Shown here: positions 36,737 to 45,516 of the stretch, one piece after another | Layout: the number at the start of each line of letters is the position of its first letter | Position numbering within the stretch: position 1 is the first letter of the stretch | Source: Faecalicatena contorta | Lineage (GTDB): Bacteria > Bacillota > Clostridia > Lachnospirales > Lachnospiraceae | Assembly (NCBI RefSeq): GCF_021531975.1 | Contig: NZ_JAFBIY010000001.1 | Location: 372,001-436,000, forward strand | Length of the DNA stretch: 64,000 bases | Direction: 5' to 3' | The notes under the pieces: generated by a model | Seen by the model: only the letters and a program-made list of their open reading frames with translations | Told to the model about the DNA's origin: nothing | The model's database searches: none | Program-made: the position numbers and the translations under genes

Positions 36737-36971
36737 TGTACTGGTTGTGGACGAGAACACCGAAAAGAAGTTGGCGGACAAAGTGCGTCAGGCGAAGAAG
36801 GCTACCGGTTCCACAACCAAGCCGACCGATCCGACAAAGCCTGAGAATCCCGATTCTCCGCAGACCGGCGACAACAGCAACATGATCCTCTGGATCGTCC
36901 TGCTACTTGCTTCTGGCCTTGGTGTAACTGGCACCGTAGTGTACAGCAAAAGAAAAAAATACGTAAAATAA
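36737..36971 (+). pseudogene. Pseudo-receiver fragment fused to an LPXTG-type sorting signal
   Basis: Bases 36737-36800 match 32715-32778 at 60 of 64 positions and encode the same pseudo-receiver segment; the frame then runs into a Thr/Pro-rich linker and a cell-wall sorting signal: SPQTGDNSN, a hydrophobic helix and the KRKKYVK tail. It is the C-terminal stub of a sortase-anchored surface protein whose ectodomain has been lost by rearrangement. A GTG at 36747 could allow a 74-residue product. Confidence 0.65.
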
Positions 36972-37053
36972 CCCAATAAGATAATCTTATAAGGATGGGC
37001 GGCGACGGGCATAGTCCCGCTGCCGCCCTTTCTCTTGGATCGGAGAAACCACG

Positions 37054-37506
37054 ATGAACAACGAACAAGCCCGACCAACATCCCGGCAGACGCCGAGTGC
37101 AGCCTCCGGTAAAGAGGATTACAGGAGATATATCGCAAGGAAAAGGCGGCAGAGAAGAAAGCAACGCAGGTTGATTCTTTGCGCTGCTGCGTTGCTTGTA
37201 TTGGTCCTGCTTATTGTATTGCTTGTTAAAAGGTGCTCCGGCAGCGACCCGTTAACCGGCACATGGGACTATGACAGCAACACGACCTATCAGTTTGACG
37301 GCAAAGGAAGCGGTGAAATGCTCCTTACCTCCGCAACTTATGATTTTTCCTATCAAGTGAAGGGCGATCAGCTCTTTATCGACTTTTCAAATGAAGCAGC
37401 ACAGGATTGCACCTATACATTTTCTGTAAATGACAACACGCTCACCCTGACAGGCGGAGAAGGAACCATCGGTGGAACCTATGAGCTGCACAGACAGGAG
37501 GAATAG
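37054..37506 (+). CDS. Membrane-anchored DUF5640-like protein
   Basis: A 150-residue protein with a basic N-terminal cytoplasmic part (RRQRRKQRR), one membrane helix (LILCAAALLVLVLLIVLLV) and an external small beta domain beginning LTGTWDYDSNTTYQFDGKGSG, typical of DUF5640/lipocalin-like folds. It lies between the surface-protein stub and sortase B and may assist or be anchored near the sortase. Function unknown. Confidence 0.7.
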   Translation: MNNEQARPTSRQTPSAASGKEDYRRYIARKRRQRRKQRRLILCAAALLVLVLLIVLLVKRCSGSDPLTGTWDYDSNTTYQFDGKGSGEMLLTSATYDFSYQVKGDQLFIDFSNEAAQDCTYTFSVNDNTLTLTGGEGTIGGTYELHRQEE

Positions 37507-37521
37507 CCGGGTGAACCGTCA

Positions 37522-38364
37522 ATGAAATGGATCAGCACCAAAGGAAAGTATCAAAGGAAACATAGGCCGCTCCGCAACTGGATCCCCATTCTCATTTTGC
37601 TGGCAGCGTCCTCTGTAGGGGCTCTTGCGGCAGTCCGAGGTATTCTGAGAGATCAAAACAGACAGGAGGAATATGATCTTATATCAGGAAGTGTTCATGT
37701 AGAGGAAAGCAGCACTGCGGATTATATTCCAGCTATTCCTGTTATCCCTGCCGACACCACACGCGAGCCTGCGGAAATAGAAACAGAGCCTGAAATCCTG
37801 ACGCAGTACGCTTCTGTGTATGAGCAGAACCCCGACCTGTTCGGCTGGATCTGTATTGAGAACACCGTTTTGGACTACCCGGTGATGCATACCCCGGACG
37901 ATCCGGAAAAATACCTGCGTCTGTCCTTTGAGGGCGAAACCAGCACTGCCGGTACGCCTTTTATGGACGCAAAATGTGGAATTGACAGTGATAACTATAT
38001 CATCTACGGGCACAACATGAAAAACGGCACTATGTTCCGTGAAATCCTGCAATACGCCAACAAAAGCTATTGGCAGGAGCATCCCATGATCAGATTTGAT
38101 ACGCTCTATGAGCAGGGCGAATATGAAGTTCTGCCAGCTTTTTACGACCGGGTATATTACGCAGACGAGAACTGTTTTAAGTTTTACCGCTTTATCAAGG
38201 CTGCCGACAAAGCAGACTATGACAACGCCATTCAGAATTATAAAGAAAAAAGTTTGTACGATACAGGGGTGACTGCCGAGTACGGCGATAAGCTCATTAC
38301 CCTTGTTACCTGTTCCTATCACGAAGAACATGGACGATTCGTAGTGGTTGCCCGCCAAAGGTAA
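37522..38364 (+). CDS. srtB: Class B sortase
   Basis: A 280-residue membrane transpeptidase that links sorting-signal proteins to the cell wall. One N-terminal membrane helix, then the sortase barrel with catalytic His in YIIYGHNMKNGTMF, Cys in ITLVTCSYHEE and Arg in GRFVVVARQR. The layout is class B. The start ATG overlaps a weak site (GAGGAATAGCC). Its nearby substrate appears reduced to the stub at 36737, so it may be orphaned. Confidence 0.9.
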   Translation: MKWISTKGKYQRKHRPLRNWIPILILLAASSVGALAAVRGILRDQNRQEEYDLISGSVHVEESSTADYIPAIPVIPADTTREPAEIETEPEILTQYASVYEQNPDLFGWICIENTVLDYPVMHTPDDPEKYLRLSFEGETSTAGTPFMDAKCGIDSDNYIIYGHNMKNGTMFREILQYANKSYWQEHPMIRFDTLYEQGEYEVLPAFYDRVYYADENCFKFYRFIKAADKADYDNAIQNYKEKSLYDTGVTAEYGDKLITLVTCSYHEEHGRFVVVARQR

Positions 38365-38381
38365 AAGCACATTCTTTGCAA

Positions 38382-38424
38382 GTAAAAGGCGGCTGCCGGA
38401 TTATTCCGAACAGTCGCCTTTTAC
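38382..38424 (+). terminator. Terminator after sortase B
   Basis: GTAAAAGGCG-GCTG pairs with CAG-TCGCCTTTTAC around a 15-base loop. Confidence 0.8.
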
Positions 38425-38684
38425 TTGTCAGTCTTAAATGCATCTGCCTGCTGGCAGAGGGAAATGTACTTCTGTATCTCCGCTTCACTCTTTCCTGCAA
38501 AGAAATGTACCGACTTCTCCACCATGCAATGATAAACGGTGTGTCCCTTGCTGCGAAAGGCGGTGACTGCAAATGATGAACGGAATCCAGTTTCAGAGTG
38601 TGTAGACGCCTAACGCTTTAAGCAGCGAACTCCGCAGCGTGATCCGTGACAATGTTCTGCAATTCTATGTGCAGGGCAACGGAA

Positions 38685-40335
38685 TGGATGTGCAGGAAGA
38701 AGGCATAACCGCCCTGTATGAACGCTTGTCGCAGGAAGATAAATTAGACGGTGAGAGCAACAGTATTGCTAATCAGAAAAAGATTCTGGAACGCTACTGC
38801 AAAGATCACGGGTATACCGCTATCCGGCACTATGACGAGGACGACGGTTATTCCGGGACAAACTTCAACTGTCCAGGTTTCCAGCGTATGCTTGCCGATA
38901 TTAAGGCAGGGAAGATCAAGCGCGTCATTGTAAAGGATATGAGCCGATTCGGACGCGACTATCTGCAAGTGGGTATGTATACGGATGTGCTTTTCCCGGA
39001 GTTTGGCGTACACTTTATCGCCGTCAATGACGGTGTTGACAGTACCGGGGCGAAAATGAGTTTACCGCTATCCGCAATGTTTTCAACGAAATGTACGCCC
39101 GCGATACTTCCAAGAAGATCCGCGCCACATGGCAGAGTAAAGGAAAATCCGGCGAACATCTGACTACCATTCCCCCATACAGGTATATCAAAGACCCGGA
39201 GGACAGAAAGAAATGGATTGTGGATGAAGAAGCCGCAGCGGTTGTGCAAAAGATTTTCTCCCTCTGTGTTGACGGTTTGGGACCTACTCAAATTGCCAAG
39301 TGGCTGAAACAGCATCAGATTTTGAATCCTACTGCTTATGCTCATTCCAAAGGGCTGCCAGCCAGCAACAAGCCTACGGCTGATCCGTACAAGTGGACAA
39401 ATGAGACCGTATCCCGCATTTTGGAGCGCGTAGACTATCTGGGACACACGGTAAACTTTAAGACAACGAAGCAATCCTACAAGAGCAAAAAGAAGCTCCG
39501 GAACGATCCTGCGGATTGGGTAATCTTTGAGAACACCCAGCCCGCGATCATTGAAGAAAGCGTATTTATCATTGCCCAAAATATCCGCAAATCCCGCCGC
39601 CGTCCTACCAAGATGGGTGATATGGGTATCTTCTCCGGGCTGCTCTACTGTGCAGAGTGCGGCGGCAAGATGTATCAATGCCGTGCCACCAATTTTACGG
39701 AGGAACAGAAATACTTTATCTGTTCTACCTACCGCAAGGGAAAAGACCTATGCACAACACATTCCATCAAGAATGTGGTACTGCATGAAATCGTGTTGAG
39801 AAATCTGCGCGAAGCCATACAGTATGTAAGCCAGCACGAAGCCGAGTTTATGCAGGAAGCCGCAGACATCAGTATGCGTGATCGTGACGCGGAATTTGCG
39901 CGGAAACGTGATACGCTGGCAAAAGCTGATAAACGCATTGCAGAGCTTGACCGCATCATTTCCAGACTGTATGAGGACAATGTAATGGGTAAACTGTCCG
40001 ATGACAGATTTATCAAAATGTCCCACGACTATGAGCTGGAACAGAGTAACCTTAAATCTATGGCAGAGGTTTTGCGCAAGGAGTTGAAACAGCAGGAGCA
40101 GCAGAAAACTAATGCCAAGGCATTTGTCACAGCGGTGAAGAAGTACACGGATATGCAGGAGCTTGACGCGGCAGTTCTCCGAGAGTATATTGACCGCATC
40201 GAAGTGTCCCACGCAGACAAGAAATCCAAGACAAGGGAGATCACTATAGTCTATAACTTCATCGGTGCATTTGATTTCACACGGGCTATCGAAGAAGCCC
40301 ACAATACAACTCAAAAACAGCAAAAGACGGCATAG
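38685..40335 (+). pseudogene. Large serine recombinase, frameshifted
   Basis: Site-specific recombinase of the TndX/TnpX type. N-terminal resolvase domain with ITALYERLSQEDKLDGESNSI, the GYSGTNFNCPGF segment and KDMSRFGRDY; then recombinase and zinc beta-ribbon (CAECGGKMYQC...CSTYRKG) domains, coiled coil and a DUF4368-like end. At about 39046-39051 one C of an expected ACCCGGGG is missing, so the frame breaks after NDGVDST and resumes at NEFTAIRNVFNEMYARD. Without correction the protein would be inactive. Upstream GTG 38639 is a less likely start. Confidence 0.85.
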
Positions 40336-40358
40336 CCGTCAAGCTAAACCGTCTTTTG
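40321..40358 (+). terminator. Terminator after recombinase
   Basis: AAAAGACGG pairs with CCGTCTTTT over a 17-base loop that includes the stop codon. Confidence 0.75.
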
Positions 40359-40572
40359 CTTCAATGTTTTCTTAAGTCACCGCCCCATTACGGCGTTTTT
40401 GTTTGTTGTGTTGCATTTCGTGTTGCATAGATTAGAAATGTGAATTGATATTTGGTTTCCGTTAAAATGAATGATTGGGATAAAAAGGCAGTTAAAGGGG
40501 TATAATTCATATAAATATAAAATTATACCCCTTTAAATGGAATAATTTTATATTTTCTAGTATAATAAGTGT

Positions 40573-41117
40573 ATGATCGAAGGAGGTTTTCCAAAGACTG
40601 TCTTTTATGATAATCCTGATGATAAAAGAACATATATAAAGAATGTCATAAATGAAATTTTTGAAAAAGATATTAAACGAAGAGTAAAAATTCGAAATGT
40701 GTCGGTCTTTGAAAAAAATACAGACATACCTGATTAATAATTTCGGAGCAACAACAAGTTTGACGAATATGCTGAAAGAGCTTCATAAAGCTGGAATGGA
40801 TATAAAAAGAGAAACTTCAAATCGATACATTCAGATTCTTATTGATGCAAAGATTTTATATGAGTGTAAACGATTTGATTTGAAATCAAAGAAATCTATT
40901 AATGGAGAACAAAAGTACTATTTATCAGACTTGGGATTTTACTTTGCTACCAATACTGATAATAGAATTAATTACGGGCCAGCCTTAGAAAATAGAATCG
41001 ATTTCTGACAATTATCCCCAATATGTACTTACACGAAACGATATTATTCAGAACCGCAATGGAATTATACACAGAAATATTCCAGAGTTTATGCAAAACG
41101 GTGACTTGTTTATATAG
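40573..41117 (+). pseudogene. DUF4143 AAA-family ATPase remnant
   Basis: Matches the C-terminal half of the AAA + DUF4143 ATPases (EGGFPKTVFYDNPDDKRTYIKNVINEIFEKDI). An extra A in a run near 40717 shifts the frame; it continues as IQTYLINNFGATTSLTNMLKEL and LSDLGFYFATN, loses the segment after ALENRIDF, and ends in a third frame with DNYPQYVLTRND. The N-terminal ATP-binding half is absent. This is a clear relic next to the mobile element. Confidence 0.8.
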
Positions 41118-41136
41118 AGGTAAGAGGAGTGCTGTT

Positions 41137-42045
41137 ATGAATATCAGGGACTTGAATGTGTTTTTTGCAGTAGCTGAGACGAAACATCTTACGAAAGCGT
41201 CAAAGCTTCTTTATATGACGCCGCAGGGTATCAGTAAAGTGATTAAGAATCTGGAAAATGAATGTGATTGTGAGCTTTTTCTTCGTACCGGCAGTGGGAT
41301 GGAACTGTCAGAATGTGGAAAATGCTTTCTGGAATATGCGAAAAAAGCAAAATCAGACTATCATAGTATGAGAAATGAGATCTTACGAATAAAGCAGAAG
41401 GAGCATGGCGTGGTGGATCTGCTCTCTGCATTTGGTATTCTGCGTCTGGTAACACCTGAATGTATTCAGGACTTTAAACGCAAATATCCGGAAATTGAAT
41501 TCCATCACAGAGAATGTCCGGATAAGCAGGTGGAACGCTGGTTTCTGTCCGGAGAGGGAAATGTTACTTTTTCTCTGGCGCCGTGCGATGAAGAGTTATA
41601 TGATGTATTAGAACTGGCTTCATTTCCTGTAAAGCTTCTGGTAAATAAAAGTCATCCTCTCAGTAGGAAGAGCTCTGTAACCATACTGGATCTTAAAGGT
41701 GAACCTCTTTATATAGAAAGCAGAGAGTTTAAGATCCATGATATGATTGTAAATAAATGTCATGAGGCAGGATTTGAGCCGAATATTGTGTTTGAGACAA
41801 GTGGATTTAGTCTGTGTCACAAAATGGTCAGAGAAAATAAAGGGATATCGGTTACGGTAGATTTCGTTTCAGATGATATGGGACATGAGGATATGGTTCT
41901 GATTCCATTTTCAGATGGGGTTTATGAATGGAAAATCTGTATGCTTACACGGAAGAATGAAGCGATTGGAAATGGCGTGGATATTTTTCAGCGTCATGTG
42001 AAGGAATGGATGGATAAAATTAAGATTGGAAGTATCACAAGATAG
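41137..42045 (+). CDS. LysR family regulator
   Basis: A 302-residue LysR protein with N-terminal helix-turn-helix (TKASKLLYMTPQGISKVIKNL, in two parts) and a C-terminal effector domain (VKLLVNKSHPLSRK). AAGAGGAG precedes the ATG. It lies upstream of a C_GCAxxG_C_C family gene and a TDT transporter on the same strand with a terminator between, so it probably controls them. Confidence 0.85.
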   Translation: MNIRDLNVFFAVAETKHLTKASKLLYMTPQGISKVIKNLENECDCELFLRTGSGMELSECGKCFLEYAKKAKSDYHSMRNEILRIKQKEHGVVDLLSAFGILRLVTPECIQDFKRKYPEIEFHHRECPDKQVERWFLSGEGNVTFSLAPCDEELYDVLELASFPVKLLVNKSHPLSRKSSVTILDLKGEPLYIESREFKIHDMIVNKCHEAGFEPNIVFETSGFSLCHKMVRENKGISVTVDFVSDDMGHEDMVLIPFSDGVYEWKICMLTRKNEAIGNGVDIFQRHVKEWMDKIKIGSITR

Positions 42046-42072
42046 TTGAACATAAGTAACAAAAAGTTGATT

Positions 42073-42131
42073 ACACTCCGAAAATTTTACCTTTTACACA
42101 AAAAAGGATGAGATTTCCGGAGTGTTTTTTT
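42073..42131 (+). terminator. Terminator after LysR gene
   Basis: ACACTCCG-AAAAT pairs with ATTTCCGGAGTGT and is followed by seven T. Confidence 0.75.
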
Positions 42132-42248
42132 GAAAAATCCCCATATATAGAAAATGAAAATAAGTATATAAAAAACACAAATAATTGGCTCATAAAAAGG
42201 CATGCTACAATAATAATACAATATATACAAATACAAGGAGGAACAGTA

Positions 42249-42773
42249 ATGAATATTGGAGTAACAGAAATCAGCCCAAGAGCGGTACAGCAGGTGGCAG
42301 AGAAGAAATTTAAAGGTGGATATTATTGTTGTGAGGCACTGATCAGTGCGATCCGTGATGAATTTAAACTGGATGTGCCGGAAGAAGTAATCGCTATGGC
42401 ATCCGGTATGGCAGTAGGAGCAGGAAAATCAGGCTGTGTTTGTGGAGCATTTAATGGAGGTATTCTTGCACTGGGACTGTTTTTCGGACGTACAGAGCAG
42501 GACGGCCCTACCAACCCGAAGAGTGTAAAATGTATGGAACTTACCAAAGAGCTTCATGACTGGTTTAAGGTCGCAAATCAGAAGAATGCAATCTGCTGTA
42601 GAGTTCTTACAAAAGAATTTGATAAGGGTCGTGGAGAGCATAAAGAGCAGTGTATCTTCTTTACCGGTCTGTGTACATGGAAGGTTGCTCAGATTATCTG
42701 CCGTGAGTTAGGTATCAAGAATCTGGACGAGATTGACGAGCCGGCACCAAGACGTACATTGGACGAGATTTAA
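42249..42773 (+). CDS. C_GCAxxG_C_C family redox protein
   Basis: A 174-residue protein of the C_GCAxxG_C_C family (putative redox-active or metal-binding). Conserved cysteines appear in YYCCEAL, GCVCGAFNGG and the later NAICCRVLT, with one more in EQCIFFTG. CAAGGAGGA sets the start at 42249; the longer frame from 42108 runs through the upstream terminator and is rejected. Family members often sit beside transporters or selenium/sulfur genes; the partner here is a TDT transporter. Confidence 0.85.
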   Translation: MNIGVTEISPRAVQQVAEKKFKGGYYCCEALISAIRDEFKLDVPEEVIAMASGMAVGAGKSGCVCGAFNGGILALGLFFGRTEQDGPTNPKSVKCMELTKELHDWFKVANQKNAICCRVLTKEFDKGRGEHKEQCIFFTGLCTWKVAQIICRELGIKNLDEIDEPAPRRTLDEI

Positions 42774-42818
42774 ACAGGAATATGACAGCTTTGTCATAAC
42801 AGAAAGGAATGGAAGGAC

Positions 42819-43736
42819 ATGAATATAATTAAAAAAGTTCCTGTGCCGATCTGCGGTGTTATGCTTGGTCTTGCGGCACTTGGAAATTTACTTCAGAGCT
42901 ATGGGGAGAGTATTCGTTCCGTATGTGGGATCGTAGCAGCAATTATTTTAGTTCTGGTGCTTCTGAAACTGATCATGTTTCCAAAGATGATCAAAGAAGA
43001 TATGCAAAATCCGATTATGGCGAGTGTATCCGGAACATTTCCGATGGCATTAATGCTCCTCAGTACATATGTTAAGCCGTTTATCGGACCGGCAGCAATG
43101 TATATCTGGCTCTTTGCTATCGCATTACATATTATACTTATTATTTATTTTACAGTGAAGTTTATCTTAAAGCTTCAGCTGCCGAAAGTATTTGCAAGCT
43201 ATTACATTGTATATGTAGGAATTGCTGTGGCAGCAGTTACCGCACCGGCATATGAGCAGCCTGGAATTGGCACTGTGGCTTTCTGGTTTGGATTTGTGAC
43301 ACTGATTGCGCTACTCGTTCTTGTAACGGTGCGCTATGTAAAGTGCCCACAGGTTCCGGAACCTGCGCAGCCATTGATCTGTATTTATGCTGCACCTACA
43401 AGCCTTTGTATTGCAGGATATGTACAGTCAGTGACACCGAAATCAAAGAGCTTTCTTCTTGCAATGCTTGTGGTGGCAACAGTACTTTACATCTTCTCAC
43501 TTGTGAAAGCGATTGGATATTTAAAGTTGAAATTCTATCCAAGCTATGCGGCATTTACATTCCCGTTTGTAATCAGTGCAATTGCGACGAAACAGACAAT
43601 GGCATGCCTTGCAAATATGGGACAGCCGATGCCGGTACTTCAGTATGCAGTACTCATTGAGACGGTTATTGCAGTCATATTTGTAGCTTATACTTTTATC
43701 AGATTTATGGGATTCCTTTTTGCAGAACAGAAGTAA
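42819..43736 (+). CDS. TDT family (TehA/SLAC1-like) transporter
   Basis: A 305-residue membrane protein with ten predicted helices. The N-terminal VPVPICGVMLGLAALGN and the central GTFPMALMLLSTY, PAYEQPGIGTVAFWFG segments match the tellurite-resistance/dicarboxylate transporter family. Likely exports or takes up a small anion such as sulfite, malate or formate. It is probably co-transcribed with the cysteine-rich protein 45 bases upstream. Confidence 0.85.
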   Translation: MNIIKKVPVPICGVMLGLAALGNLLQSYGESIRSVCGIVAAIILVLVLLKLIMFPKMIKEDMQNPIMASVSGTFPMALMLLSTYVKPFIGPAAMYIWLFAIALHIILIIYFTVKFILKLQLPKVFASYYIVYVGIAVAAVTAPAYEQPGIGTVAFWFGFVTLIALLVLVTVRYVKCPQVPEPAQPLICIYAAPTSLCIAGYVQSVTPKSKSFLLAMLVVATVLYIFSLVKAIGYLKLKFYPSYAAFTFPFVISAIATKQTMACLANMGQPMPVLQYAVLIETVIAVIFVAYTFIRFMGFLFAEQK

Positions 43737-43755
43737 TCCAAAGAATTTTCTAATG

Positions 43756-43789
43756 AAAGCACCAACGGATGGTTCCGCTGGTGCTTTTT
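43756..43789. terminator. Terminator after TDT transporter
   Basis: AAAGCACCA with ACGG pairs with CCG-CTGGTGCTTT, followed by T residues; also faces the converging small gene. Confidence 0.8.
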
Positions 43790-43801
43790 GTCTGATATTC
43801 A

Positions 43802-44041
43802 TTATTCGCCTCCGGGGCCATCACGCCGTGGTACCTCGTCTGGTATCAAGTCTGTGGTTTTCGGAAGATCAATGTCCGGAATATTGTCATCGTCATAAAC
43901 GTTTCTCTTGTTGCCTGGCTTCTTTGTCGGAGGAAGTGGTGAGTCGCGATAGATTGCGGATTCACGGTTTCCTTCGTAAGCATCCTTAGTCTGTGTATAA
44001 TCAATCGGTTTTTCTGTCGTAAATGATGAATTTTCTTTCAT
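43802..44041 (-). CDS. Small hydrophilic protein, unknown
   Basis: A 79-residue soluble, proline- and aspartate-rich protein (DDDNIPDIDLPKTTDLIPDEVP) that is probably disordered. GAAAGGGG lies before its ATG. No family recognised. It follows the XRE regulator gene on the same strand after 56 bases. Confidence 0.55.
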   Translation of the reverse strand: MKENSSFTTEKPIDYTQTKDAYEGNRESAIYRDSPLPPTKKPGNKRNVYDDDNIPDIDLPKTTDLIPDEVPRRDGPGGE

Positions 44042-44097
44042 GTGTATACACCCCTTTCACGGATAGTATGCACAGAAGATGAAAGAGTATGTGGATT

Positions 44098-45141
44098 TTA
44101 TTCCTTTATCAATTCCAGAAATTCTTTTTTCTGCCTTAAGAAATCATATTTGGGATTTGATTTAAGGTCGGCAAGAAGTGGTGGCAGCAGTTTCTCATAT
44201 GTGAGACCGGTTCCTGTTTTTTTGAGTATTCTGTGAAACAGAGGGGAATCTTCGGTATTCCACGGGGAAGATGCTGCTTTCAGTAGTTTCTTCAGAAGCA
44301 GGATACTGCTTTCGACGTCTTTGTTTTCTACGGCCAGGATCATTGGAGCGAGAGGAGCATTGTAATCCCACAGCCCGAACAACGGACTTGTTTTACTGGA
44401 TATGTCTGCAATCTGGGCGGCAGTTTCCTTTTGACCGTCTGCAAGTTCGCATTCCAGGAGCTTTAGAAGAGTATTTTGCATATCGCTGACAGCTTGCAGA
44501 ACGAGTCGTTCAGCGAGTTCGCATGCCTCTGTCGTCTGTCCTTTTCCGAGAAGAAGCTCAATCTGGAGTGTCAGCTTATTGATTGCAGTGCGTTCCGGTA
44601 ATTGATCCAGCAATTCCTGCGCTTTTTCGTAATCCTCTTTGCGAAGAGCTCTGCTGGTCAGCATGAATAAAGAACTGTTTCGAATCTGCATATCTTTGCT
44701 TTGTGAAGCACGAGTATACCAGTCAGTTAAGCATTCATCATAAATTGTTTTTTCGTCAGAAGTAAGCCCCGACATGACAAGTGAGCCTTCCAGTATAAGT
44801 GCAAGATTATGGATAAGAGAGCAACAGTCCGGATATTCCTGAATCTTTTTTCTTGCCGCCTGAAAACCGGATTCTATACCGGAATCGTTAACCACGTGTA
44901 AGATTTCTTCCTGAATACGGATGATTTCCTCGTCTGTCAGGCTCTGATTAAAGCTGAACAGTGTATTCAGGTCGATTTTGAGCAGTCGGGCGAGGGGCGC
45001 AAGAAGGCTGATATCCGGGCAGGTGATTCCGCGCTCCCATTTGTTTACGGCTGGAGTAGATACCCCGAGGTATTCTGCGACCTGTTCCTGAGTAAAGCCC
45101 AACGCTTTTCGCCTTTCTTGAATGATATGGTTCATAGTCAT
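44098..45141 (-). CDS. XRE-type regulator with helical repeat domain
   Basis: A 347-residue regulator: N-terminal Cro/CI helix-turn-helix (LGFTQEQVAEYLGVSTPAVNKWERG across residues 13-37, PDISLLAPLARLLKIDLNTLF) and a long C-terminal alpha-helical part resembling tetratricopeptide repeats, as in peptide-responsive RRNPP or similar regulators. AAGGAGATG supports the start at 45141. Target unknown. Confidence 0.82.
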   Translation of the reverse strand: MTMNHIIQERRKALGFTQEQVAEYLGVSTPAVNKWERGITCPDISLLAPLARLLKIDLNTLFSFNQSLTDEEIIRIQEEILHVVNDSGIESGFQAARKKIQEYPDCCSLIHNLALILEGSLVMSGLTSDEKTIYDECLTDWYTRASQSKDMQIRNSSLFMLTSRALRKEDYEKAQELLDQLPERTAINKLTLQIELLLGKGQTTEACELAERLVLQAVSDMQNTLLKLLECELADGQKETAAQIADISSKTSPLFGLWDYNAPLAPMILAVENKDVESSILLLKKLLKAASSPWNTEDSPLFHRILKKTGTGLTYEKLLPPLLADLKSNPKYDFLRQKKEFLELIKE

Positions 45142-45334
45142 AAGATCATCTCCTTGCTGTCATTATATCAGCAGTTGAAGAACGGGACAATTGACCGGAT
45201 ATTAATTTGCGAGACAAATAATTAACTAATAGTTAATAAGAAGCGTGAATGCAAAATTTTTTTATATTTTGTGTTGACATTGATAAAAATGTGAGATATA
45301 ATAAATTTCGCTGTGAAGGTGATTTGCAGTGAAT

Positions 45335-45408
45335 GTGGGCGTAGCTCAGCTGGATAGAGCGTTTGGCTACGGACCAAAAGGTCGGGAGTTCGAATCTTCT
45401 CGCCCACG
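45335..45408 (+). tRNA. tRNA-Arg (ACG)
   Basis: GTGGGCG pairs with CGCCCAC as acceptor stem; D arm GCTC-AGCTGGATA-GAGC; anticodon arm TTTGG-CTACGGA-CCAAA with anticodon ACG; T arm with TTCGAAT. The 3' CCA is not encoded. Confidence 0.95.
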
Positions 45409-45411
45409 TAT

Positions 45412-45445
45412 AAAAAGCACTTCGAGAAATCGAAGTGCTTTTTTA
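45412..45445 (+). terminator. tRNA-Arg terminator
   Basis: AAAAGCACTTCGA pairs with TCGAAGTGCTTTT over GAAA, followed by T. Confidence 0.9.
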
Positions 45446-45516
45446 GTGTGTCATTATAAAATGCCTGTCCTGTTGTGAATCGCAGGACAGGCATTTTCAT
45501 TTATGCTAAATATTAA

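Larger units (their letters stand above)
27250..40400. mobile_element. Decaying integrated element downstream of ssrA
   Basis: A 13-kb block with higher GC than its surroundings, holding accessory genes and a serine recombinase at its right end. Many genes are truncated or chimeric, conjugation genes are missing, and the recombinase is frameshifted, so it is not expected to move by itself. Ends are approximate: AAAAACGCCGT at 27249 and its complement at 40390 form an 11-bp inverted pair near both borders, which may or may not be the true ends. Confidence 0.7.

Noticed and set aside
38430-38608. Coherent-looking minus-strand frame (MVEKSVHFFAGKSEAEIQ) near the recombinase
   Set aside because: Short, no ribosome site or recognised family, and interrupted upstream by a stop; at most a gene relic.
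27051-40382. CTTAAGTCACCG occurs inside tmRNA (27051) and again at 40371 near the element's right end, like an att duplication
   Set aside because: The tmRNA is continuous through and past this site, so the element cannot have inserted there; a chance or minor match is more likely.
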